From positions 62,001 to 126,000 of the forward strand of contig NZ_JARZAI010000012.1 in NCBI RefSeq assembly GCF_029893355.1: a DNA stretch of 64,000 nt. Reading direction: 5' to 3'. A model generated the notes under the pieces. It did not search any database. It had not been told where the DNA came from and saw nothing but the letters and a program-made list of their open reading frames with translations. Shown here one piece after another: positions 57,735 through 64,000 of this stretch. Position 1 is the stretch's first letter. Each line of letters begins with the position of its first letter. The position numbers and the translations under genes are program-made. Origin of the DNA: Kitasatospora sp. MAA4. Lineage in GTDB: Bacteria; Actinomycetota; Actinomycetes; Streptomycetales; Streptomycetaceae.

Positions 57735-59966
57735 GTGCGAAGCAGGCGAGGACTCGCGGAAGCGGCCGGGCGCTGGAGCGCCACCCATCGATGGACAGCG
57801 GTGCTGCTCTGGGTGCTGTTCGTGGTGCTGGCGACCGTCCTGGGCGGGGCGGTCCAGCCCAGGACCCCGACCGCGGCCGAGTTGACGAACGGCGAGGCCC
57901 AGCGGGCCGAGCACATCCTCGATCAGGCCGGGCTCACGCTGCCCGCGCACGAGGTGGTGTTCATCCAGGACAGTACCGGGACGGTCGAGTCGGCCCGGTT
58001 CCAGGCCGCGGTGAAGGACACCGTCGCCGCGGTGAACGGCACCGGCAAGGTCACCCATGTGGTCTCGCCGCTCGACCCGGCCGGGCAGGCCGCGGTCTCG
58101 GCGGACCGGCACTCGGCGCTGGTGCAGTTCGACATGGCGGGTGACGGGCTGACCGCGAAGGACAGGGTCCAGCCGGTGCTGGACGCGGTGGCCAAGGTGG
58201 CCGGCTCCTACCAGGGCATGCGGGTCGAGCAGTTCGGCGAGGCCTCGTTCGCCCACAGCTACGGCACCAAGCTGAACACCGACTACTCCAATGCCGAACT
58301 CCTGTCGTTCCCGGTGACCTTGGGCATCCTGCTGGTCGCGTTCGGCGCGGCGATGGCAGCCCTGGTGCCGGTGCTGGTGGCCGTCACCGTGGTCACCGCC
58401 GCGAGCGGACTGCTGGTGGTGGCAAGCCAGTTGGTCCCGATCGACCAGAACGGCAGCTCGGTGATGTCGCTGATCGGCATCGCCGTGGGCGTCGACTACT
58501 CGCTCTTCTACCTCAGGCGAGTCCGCGAGGAGCGGGCGCTCGGCCGGACCACCGAGGCGGCCGTGACCGCCGCGGCCGCCACCTCGGGCCGCTCGATCCT
58601 CGTCTCCGGTCTCACCGTGATCGTCTCGCTGGCCGGCCTCTACCTCTCCGGCAACGGGATCTTCCTGGGCATGGCCACGGCCACGATCACCGTGGTCGCC
58701 GTCGCCGTGGCCGGCTCGCTGACGGTGCTGCCCGCGCTGCTCTCGCTGCTCGGCGACCGCATGGACAAGGGCAGGATCGGGCTGCGACGCAAGTCGGCTA
58801 CGGGTTCCGGGCGTTCCGGTGTGCTCGACCTGGTGCTGCGCCGGCCCGCCGCCGCGGTGCTGCTGTGCGCGGCCTTCCTCGGGGCGCTGGTCGTTCCGGC
58901 GTTCTCGCTGCACACCTCGGACCCGGGCGTCAGTGACCTGCCCAAGGGCAGCCTGGCCGCCCTGCAGACCTACGACCGGATCCAGCAGGCCTTCCCGGGC
59001 GCGTCCTCCCCTGCGAAGATCGTCATCAAGGCCGACGGACTCACCGGCCCGGCCGGTACGGCCGCGCTCGACCGGCTGCGGCAGGCCGTCACCTCGACGC
59101 CCGGCCTGCGCGGCCCGGTCACCTTCGACGCCGACGGCACCGGCAAGGTCGGCGTGGCCACCGTCGGCCTGGACGGCAACGGCACCGACCGGACCTCCGT
59201 CGCCGCCCTCGACACGCTGCGCCGCACCGTCGTCCCCCGCGCCTTCGGTGATCTGGCGGGCGCGCAGATCGCGGTCGGCGGCACGACCGCGAACTCGGTC
59301 GACAGCAGCAAGCACCTCTCCGACAGCACGCCGTGGGTGGCCGGCTTCGTCCTGCTCTTCACCTTCGCCGTGATGCTCTTCTCGTTCCGCTCGCTGGTGA
59401 TGGCCGCGCTGACCCTGGTGCTCAACCTGGTCTCGGTCGGGGCCGCCTTCGGCCTGGTCGTGGTGATCTTCCAGCACCACTGGGCCGAGGGGCTGCTCGG
59501 CTTCACCTCGACCGGCGGCATCGCCTCCTGGGTCCCGCTCTTCCTGTTCGTCTTCCTCTTCGGGCTGTCGATGGACTACCACGTCTTCGTGGTGAGCCGG
59601 ATCCGCGAGGGCCGGGACCGCGGCCTCAGCACCGCGCGGGCCGTCGCTGAGGGCATCAAGGGCACCGCCGGGGTCGTCACCAGCGCCGCCGTCGTCATGG
59701 TGGCCGTCGCGGCGGTCTTCGGAGCGCTGCCCCAGCTGTCCATGAAGGAGTCCGGCGTCGGAATGTCGGCGGCCGTGCTGATCGACGCCACGCTGGTCCG
59801 GGCGGTCCTGCTGCCCGCCGCGCTGACCCTGCTGGGAGACCGCAGCTGGTACCTGCCGCGTCTGCTGCGCAGGCTCCCGGGCGGTCACGGCGGTCACGGC
59901 ACTGGGCCGGCCCCGGCCGTGGATGCCGTACCGGAGCACGAGTCATCCGTGGCCCTCGTCGTCTGA
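57735..59966 (+). CDS. MMPL/RND-family lipid exporter
   Basis: This 743-residue membrane protein starts with GTG at 57735 behind AGGGAG. It has two repeats of one plus five membrane segments. GIAVGVDYSLFYLRRVREER and FLFGLSMDYHVFVVSRIREG carry the paired Gly-x-x-x-Asp-Tyr motifs of MMPL proton relays. Extracytoplasmic domains lie at about 60-190 and 400-530. Members export lipids or lipid-linked metabolites. In this cluster it likely exports the acylated product or gives self-resistance. Confidence 0.92.
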   Translation: MRSRRGLAEAAGRWSATHRWTAVLLWVLFVVLATVLGGAVQPRTPTAAELTNGEAQRAEHILDQAGLTLPAHEVVFIQDSTGTVESARFQAAVKDTVAAVNGTGKVTHVVSPLDPAGQAAVSADRHSALVQFDMAGDGLTAKDRVQPVLDAVAKVAGSYQGMRVEQFGEASFAHSYGTKLNTDYSNAELLSFPVTLGILLVAFGAAMAALVPVLVAVTVVTAASGLLVVASQLVPIDQNGSSVMSLIGIAVGVDYSLFYLRRVREERALGRTTEAAVTAAAATSGRSILVSGLTVIVSLAGLYLSGNGIFLGMATATITVVAVAVAGSLTVLPALLSLLGDRMDKGRIGLRRKSATGSGRSGVLDLVLRRPAAAVLLCAAFLGALVVPAFSLHTSDPGVSDLPKGSLAALQTYDRIQQAFPGASSPAKIVIKADGLTGPAGTAALDRLRQAVTSTPGLRGPVTFDADGTGKVGVATVGLDGNGTDRTSVAALDTLRRTVVPRAFGDLAGAQIAVGGTTANSVDSSKHLSDSTPWVAGFVLLFTFAVMLFSFRSLVMAALTLVLNLVSVGAAFGLVVVIFQHHWAEGLLGFTSTGGIASWVPLFLFVFLFGLSMDYHVFVVSRIREGRDRGLSTARAVAEGIKGTAGVVTSAAVVMVAVAAVFGALPQLSMKESGVGMSAAVLIDATLVRAVLLPAALTLLGDRSWYLPRLLRRLPGGHGGHGTGPAPAVDAVPEHESSVALVV

Positions 59967-59998
59967 GGCTCCGCCAGTAGGTGAGCGAGCAGGGACGG

Positions 59999-60080
59999 AC
60001 AGGGGCGCGGGGAACTGCGCGAAGCGGCGGGGCGCACGTGGTGGCCCTCCGGTTTCGCACAGTTCCCCGCGCCCGTCCTG
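59999..60080. repeat. Long imperfect stem-loop of the common Streptomyces type
   Basis: GGGCGCGGGGAACTGCGCGA (60003-60022) faces a near-perfect complement at 60054-60075 that includes GCACAGTTCCCCGCGCCC. This GCGCGGGGAACTGCGC family of stem-loops is met often between Streptomyces genes. Here it lies between two convergent genes and may end transcription of the exporter. Confidence 0.65.
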
Positions 60081-60104
60081 GTTGTCCGACCCTCATCAGG
60101 GCTA

Positions 60105-60253
60105 AGACCGACCGGCAAATGGAGGGTGGGAGAAGGAGCGGGTCGAGGGCCGAGTCCAGGCGGTGCCGACGAAGGAGCCCTGGCGACTGAGGAGAAGCCG
60201 TCTGGGGGAGAGCCATCGGCCCGCGACGCCGCCCTCCATTTGCCGGTCGGTCT
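60105..60253. mobile_element. MITE-like element with 22-bp terminal inverted repeats
   Basis: A perfect 22-bp inverted repeat frames a 149-bp segment: 60105-60126, starting AGACCGACCGG, and 60232-60253, ending CCGGTCGGTCT. CTAAG occurs at both outer borders, possibly as part of a target duplication. There is no coding capacity inside. Size, long terminal repeats and non-coding content fit a miniature transposable element, but a large terminator-like structure between convergent genes is also possible. Confidence 0.45.
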
Positions 60254-60908
60254 AAGTCGGCAGTGCCCAACTGAGTACGCCCCCGGCCGTCCGCCGCACG
60301 GTGACCTGGACGGCGAGGTCCGGCCGCGCCACCGGGGAGGCGTGCCAGCCGTCGGGCCCGGCGGTCAGCCGGATCGCCCGCAGACCCGGCAGGGCGTCAC
60401 CGTCGACCAGCGGGCTGAGCGCCTTGAAGGCGGCCTCCTTGGCCGAGTACAGCGCCAGCAGCCGCTCGGTCGCGTCCGGGGCCGCCGGGTCCAGCAGGCC
60501 GCTCTCCGCCGGGCCGAGGACCAGGTGGGCCGCCGCCAGGGGCGGGCCGCTCAGCTCCAGGTCGATCCCGACCGTACGGAAGTGCTCGGCCGGCCCGGCC
60601 AGCGCCACGGCCACGCCCTGCGAGTGGCTGATCGAGGCGCGCACGCCGACCGGGAGCCTCGGGCGCGGCCCGTCGCAGAGCACCGGGCCGCGGTCCAGGC
60701 CGACCGCATCCAGAGCACGGTGCAACGCCTCACGCCCCGCCAGGAATTCGACCCTGCGGCGCTCGGGAAAGGCCGCTGCGAACCGCTGCTCCACCCGGTG
60801 CCCACCCCCGCCTCCCAATTCCCGCACATAGGTCACGGCGAAACCGAGTCCGGTATCGCGGAGTTCATGCCAACTCTGCTCCGGCCCGGCATTCTGGTGC
60901 GCATCCAC
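60252..60908 (-). CDS. 4'-phosphopantetheinyl transferase (Sfp/AcpT superfamily)
   Basis: The GTG at 60908, 8 bases after AGGAG, gives 218 residues; an upstream ATG at 60950 has no comparable site. The family motifs are present: ASISHSQGVAVAL, the metal-binding VGIDLEL, and YSAKEAAFKALSPLVDG. It transfers the phosphopantetheine arm to carrier proteins, most likely the two in this cluster and perhaps the one at 17640. It converges with the exporter gene and is divergent from the second sigma factor. Confidence 0.9.
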   Translation of the reverse strand: MDAHQNAGPEQSWHELRDTGLGFAVTYVRELGGGGGHRVEQRFAAAFPERRRVEFLAGREALHRALDAVGLDRGPVLCDGPRPRLPVGVRASISHSQGVAVALAGPAEHFRTVGIDLELSGPPLAAAHLVLGPAESGLLDPAAPDATERLLALYSAKEAAFKALSPLVDGDALPGLRAIRLTAGPDGWHASPVARPDLAVQVTVRRTAGGVLSWALPT

Positions 60909-61024
60909 GCGAATTCTCCTGTCGTCCCACAACGGGCGTGATGCCCTCATGGGGACAGAGGCCCGGAGCGGCCCGGGCGCTCCCGGCGGAGCGCGGAATA
61001 GCGCCGAACACCCGGAATGCAGTT

Positions 61025-61053
61025 ACTGATGAGTACTTCTACTGATGAGTACT
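61025..61053. repeat. Direct repeat between transferase and sigma factor genes
   Basis: ACTGATGAGTACT occurs at 61025-61037 and again at 61041-61053, a period of 16 bases. Each copy holds the palindrome AGTACT. The pair lies in a 281-base divergent promoter region and could bind a regulator side by side. The rest of 60909-61189 shows nothing else. Confidence 0.6.
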
Positions 61054-61189
61054 GGCCGGAATTGGATGAGACGGCCCCCCCGGACCAAGATCTGCTAGTG
61101 TTCCCGCGGTGTGATGGCACGTGGCCCGCTGTACGCCGTCGAAACGGTCTTTCAGCGTGGTCCGTGAACGGGGACCAACGACGGGGGAT

Positions 61190-61726
61190 ATGTCGATGGC
61201 GGGTACGCATGGACGACAACAGGACGATCTGGCCGGACTGGTACGAAAAGCTCAGCGGGGCGATGTCATCGCGATGGGCGAGCTGTTGGAGTTGCTCGAA
61301 CCCTATGTCGGGCGGGTATGCGCGCCGATAGCCCTGCAGGAGGCCGCAGATGCGGCCCAGGAGTCGATGATCGCGATTTTCCGGCGACTCGACCAACTCA
61401 AAACTCCTGAAGCCCTGTTCGGCTGGGCCAAGGCCATCGCGGCACGGGAGGCCGTCCGGGTCGTGACACGCAGTCGACGAGTCCCGGCAGCCGAGGTGGT
61501 CGAGGAGCCCGACCCCAGCGACGCCGAACTCGCCGCGGACATCCGCGACGCCCTGGGTCGCCTCACTCCGGAGCACCGAGCAGTGCTGACGATGCGTCAT
61601 ATCCAGGGCCTGGACGAGCAGGCGGTCGCCGGCATTCTCAATGTCCCGATCGGGACGGTGCGTTCCCGGCTCTTCCGGGCCCGCTCCATCTTCCGCAAGT
61701 CCTGGCTCGAAGGCAATCGAGCCTGA
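61190..61726 (+). CDS. ECF-type RNA polymerase sigma factor 2
   Basis: This 178-residue sigma factor starts at the ATG at 61190 behind ACGGGGG. Region 2 is KAQRGDVIAMGELLELLEPY through ADAAQESMIAIFRRLDQL; region 4 is LGRLTPEHRAVLTMRHIQGL with EQAVAGILNVPIGTVRSRLF. It aligns over its whole length with the factor at 56051, including the unusual VGRxCxPIAL segment. No anti-sigma gene follows. Confidence 0.88.
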   Translation: MSMAGTHGRQQDDLAGLVRKAQRGDVIAMGELLELLEPYVGRVCAPIALQEAADAAQESMIAIFRRLDQLKTPEALFGWAKAIAAREAVRVVTRSRRVPAAEVVEEPDPSDAELAADIRDALGRLTPEHRAVLTMRHIQGLDEQAVAGILNVPIGTVRSRLFRARSIFRKSWLEGNRA

Positions 61727-61748
61727 ACGCGACTGGGCCTGAAGGCAG

Positions 61749-61791
61749 TTGAGCCGAGCCGGGACGCATCCTGCGTCCCGGCTCGGCTCAA
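61749..61791. terminator. Perfect 20-bp stem-loop after sigma factor 2
   Basis: 61749-61768 (TTGAGCCGAGCC...) pairs perfectly with 61772-61791 (...GGCTCGGCTCAA) around a 3-base loop. It lies between convergent genes and should stop transcription from both strands. Confidence 0.85.
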
Positions 61792-61811
61792 CTTGCCTAC
61801 GGCCGCCGCCG

Positions 61812-62339
61812 TCAGGCGGTCTCCGCTGCGATCTTGGCGCGCACCCGATGCTCCAGGCGGTCCATCATCACCAGGCCCTTGCGCTTCACAGCGGCCGGGA
61901 ACAGCTGCCGGACCACCTGAGTGCCGGGCAGCCGCAGGCCGCCGAAGAGCGCGAACCGCACCCCGTCCGGATCCGGCACTGCGGCCATCCCGCCGACCAC
62001 CGCGCTGCTCTGCATCAGGCACCAGCCGGGCCTCAGCACGATGTCGAAGTGCTCCCGGTGCCCGATCGCACTGGTCGCCACAGCACTCAGTCGGTCACTC
62101 CCCGGCACGGCCGGCGAGACGCTGAAGGACCTCAGGCCGGAGATGAACCCCGGTAGTTCCCCCTCCAGATCAGCGGCCACCGACCAGACCTGGTCGAAAG
62201 ACCCGGGCAGAACGCGTTCCTCGAACAGTCGATGTCCGCCCGCCGTCGCGAGTACTCGTAGCCGGCGCACCGAATCCAGCTCGACCGAAGGCCAGTCCGG
62301 CCGAGTCTGCTCGGCCGACCCTTCACTGCTGCTCATCAT
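61812..62339 (-). CDS. SRPBCC-fold protein
   Basis: This 175-residue protein begins at tandem ATG codons at 62339 and 62336, behind GGGAGGGA; the second has better spacing. The strand-helix order with FEERVLPGSFDQVWSVAADL near residue 40 and a long C-terminal helix (LVMMDRLEHRVRAKIAAETA) matches the START/SRPBCC fold. Such proteins bind lipids or aromatic ligands, and some are cyclases. It is the outermost gene on this side and its link to the anthranilate cluster is uncertain. Confidence 0.65.
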   Translation of the reverse strand: MMSSSEGSAEQTRPDWPSVELDSVRRLRVLATAGGHRLFEERVLPGSFDQVWSVAADLEGELPGFISGLRSFSVSPAVPGSDRLSAVATSAIGHREHFDIVLRPGWCLMQSSAVVGGMAAVPDPDGVRFALFGGLRLPGTQVVRQLFPAAVKRKGLVMMDRLEHRVRAKIAAETA

Positions 62340-62595
62340 TCCCTCCCTGGACCAGCTGCTCCGTCAGAGTGACGGGGCAGCATCCGCGAGGCCTTCCATT
62401 CGTAGCGGCTGCCGACAACCAGGGATGCGGACCGTGCCCTGCGCCGGATGGGGTAGACCTCCCCACCGTACAAGAGTCCTCGCGGTGTCGAAGTACTCCC
62501 CGTCACCCGTGGATTTCCTCAAGAAATGCAGGGAGTATCCGGGCCGCAACGCCACTCTTTCGAAATGAGCCCCCCAGGACGAAAGAGGTCGGCAG

Positions 62596-64000
62596 ATGGA
62601 CCGGAACAACGATCGCCCGCCACGCGGGCTCCCGGACGGGATCCCCTGGCGGCCGATGGCCCGCTCCGGCCGGCTTGCCGCTCTCCCGCTCGGATACGCG
62701 GGGAGATCGGCGGTCAAGGTCGGACGGCGGCTGCTCGGGCAGTCCGCCGAGGCGCTCACCGAGGAGTTCCAGCGCCGCACGGCCGAGCAGCTGTTCTCGG
62801 TTCTCGGCGAACTCAAGGGCGGCGCGATGAAGGTCGGGCAGTTGCTGTCGGTCTTCGAGGCGGCGCTGCCCCCGGCCGTGGTCGCGCCGTACCGCACTGC
62901 CCTTGCCCAACTTCAGGATTCCGCACCACCGTTGGGGATCGATCTGCTGCGCGGCATGCTGGCCGAGGAGCTCGGCGACTCCTGGCGGGAGTTGTTCACC
63001 GAGTTCGACGAGACCCCGGCGGCGGCGGCCTCGATCGGGCAGGTGCACCGGGCCCGCTGGCACGACGGGCGGGAGGTCGCCGTCAAGATCCAGTACCCGC
63101 ATGCCGGCGAGGCCCTGCTGGGCGACTACGACCGGATCTCCAAGCTGCTGCGGATCCTCACCCTCCCCTACCCCGGACTCGAGATCGGGCCCATGGTGCA
63201 GGAGTTGAAGAGCCGGGTGGCGGAGGAGCTGGACTACCGGCTGGAGGCCGCCGCACAGCAGAGCTTCGCCGAGGCCTACGCGGACGACCCCGACATCCAC
63301 GTCCCGGGTGTGGTCGCCCACACCGGCCGGGTACTGGTGACCGAGTGGCTGACCGGCCGGCCGCTGGCCGATGTGATCACGCACGGCACCCAGCAGGAGC
63401 GCGACACCACCGGGCTGCGCCTGATCCGCTTCCTGCTCTCCGGGCCGGCCCGGGCAGGGCTGCTGCACGCCGACCCGCACCCCGGGAACTTCCGGGTGCT
63501 GCCGGACGGCCGGCTCGGCGTCCTGGACTTCGGCGCGGTCAAGCGGCTGCCCGAAGGGCTCCCGCGCACCCTTGGCACCCTTCAACGGCTCGCCCACGAG
63601 GGGGGTTTCGGGGCTGCCGAGGAGTTGATGCGTTCCGTCGGCTTCATCCGGCCCGGGTCGGCGCCCGGCCCGGACGTGGTCGCCGCCTTCCTCGCCCCGC
63701 TCGCCGTCCCCGCGGCACACGAGGAGTTCCACTTCACCCGCGCCTGGCTGCGTACCGAGCTGGCCCGGGTGGCAGGGCCGGACAGCCGGGGGCTGATCCG
63801 GCAGCTCAACCTGCCGCCGTCCTACGTGTTGATCAACCGCGCGATAACGGCGGGCAGCGCCGTGTTGTGCCAGCTCGACTGCACCGTTCGGTTCCGTGCC
63901 GAGGCGTTGCGCTGGCTGCCCGGCTTCGCGCCTGACGTCGCACCTGACGTCGCACCTGAACTCGCACGTGAACTCGCACCTGGCGTCGCACCTGAAGGAG
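62596..64000 (+). CDS. ABC1/AarF-family atypical kinase, cut by the right edge
   Basis: An open frame from the ATG at 62596 (AGAGGTCGG upstream) runs to the window end without a stop, 468 codons. The ABC1/UbiB marks are present: ELKGGAMKVGQLLSVFEAAL (the KxGQ motif), PAAAASIGQVHRARWHDGRE with AVKIQYP, EELDYRLEAAAQ, LLHADPHPGNFRVLPDG and VLDFGAVKRLP. It is an ADCK-type ATPase/kinase linked in other organisms to quinone or lipid metabolism. The C-terminus visible here consists of short repeats of the APDV/APEL type encoded by a 12-base tandem repeat. Confidence 0.87.
   Translation, partial: MDRNNDRPPRGLPDGIPWRPMARSGRLAALPLGYAGRSAVKVGRRLLGQSAEALTEEFQRRTAEQLFSVLGELKGGAMKVGQLLSVFEAALPPAVVAPYRTALAQLQDSAPPLGIDLLRGMLAEELGDSWRELFTEFDETPAAAASIGQVHRARWHDGREVAVKIQYPHAGEALLGDYDRISKLLRILTLPYPGLEIGPMVQELKSRVAEELDYRLEAAAQQSFAEAYADDPDIHVPGVVAHTGRVLVTEWLTGRPLADVITHGTQQERDTTGLRLIRFLLSGPARAGLLHADPHPGNFRVLPDGRLGVLDFGAVKRLPEGLPRTLGTLQRLAHEGGFGAAEELMRSVGFIRPGSAPGPDVVAAFLAPLAVPAAHEEFHFTRAWLRTELARVAGPDSRGLIRQLNLPPSYVLINRAITAGSAVLCQLDCTVRFRAEALRWLPGFAPDVAPDVAPELARELAPGVAPEG
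63931..64000 (+). repeat. 12-base tandem repeat at the 3' end of the kinase gene
   Basis: From 63931 units of about 12 bases (CCTGACGTCGCA and the variants CCTGAACTCGCA and CGTGAACTCGCA) follow each other at least five times up to the window edge. Being a multiple of three, they add four residues each without changing frame. The total length is cut off. Confidence 0.75.

Noticed and set aside
56646..59939. A 1097-residue reverse-strand protein
   Set aside because: Only the last 299 residues (from 57545) are hydrolase-like; the rest is a shadow of the forward MMPL exporter gene.
63931..64000. CRISPR array at the right edge
   Set aside because: The 12-base units are contiguous, without spacers, and lie in frame inside a coding sequence.

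Overview
The window is high-GC actinomycete DNA, most likely from Streptomyces or a close relative such as Kitasatospora. Supporting signs are strongly GC-biased third codon positions, many GTG starts behind AGGAGG-type ribosome binding sites, secreted enzymes with lectin or Ig modules, many one-component regulators and at least two specialised-metabolite loci. No rRNA, tRNA, CRISPR array or intact insertion sequence was recognised by eye.

Layout. 1-6.6 kb is mixed chromosomal content: the start of an anti-sigma factor antagonist, a secreted phosphoesterase, a DUF6183-like protein, a small membrane protein, a HAD phosphatase, a decayed ABC permease and a LysR regulator facing a DUF1330 protein. 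7.2-12.8 kb is a small sugar/envelope island: aminotransferase, epimerase and glycosyltransferase on +, converging on deacetylase, SDR and EamA-like transporter on -.

13.0-25.9 kb is the most unusual region. It is a co-directional cluster combining a bacilysin-type BacA-like and BacB-like pair with a methyltransferase, a flavin monooxygenase, a free-standing adenylation protein, a carrier protein, a 34-residue ribosomal precursor peptide with a Gly-Gly leader, a condensation-like protein that lacks the active-site histidines, a C39-peptidase ABC exporter, a Rieske oxygenase, a nucleotidyltransferase and an SDR. I read this as a candidate hybrid in which NRPS-type chemistry acts together with a ribosomal peptide. 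That reading is inference. Two transcription units in it share a 14-bp upstream element.

25.9-32.0 kb holds an Lrp-type regulator divergent from an M20 amidohydrolase, a SnoaL-like protein, and a TetR/HAD phosphatase pair that share an operator-like palindrome, followed by a secreted lipoprotein. 32.0-40.9 kb is a sugar uptake and degradation locus: ROK repressor, ABC importer, an unassigned glycosidase-like protein and a secreted ricin-lectin enzyme.

41.0-60.9 kb is a second biosynthetic cluster. DAHP synthase and a fused TrpE(G) anthranilate synthase supply an aromatic precursor. A FAD protein, an acyl-CoA dehydrogenase, a thioesterase, a ferritin-like diiron protein, three AMP-forming ligases (one with the fatty acyl-AMP ligase motif), two acyl carrier proteins and a transglutaminase-fold protein suggest amide-bond formation on carrier-bound acyl groups. 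An MMPL exporter, an alpha/beta hydrolase, a phosphopantetheinyl transferase and two paralogous ECF-type sigma factors complete it. The window ends in an SRPBCC protein and an ABC1-kinase gene cut by the right edge.
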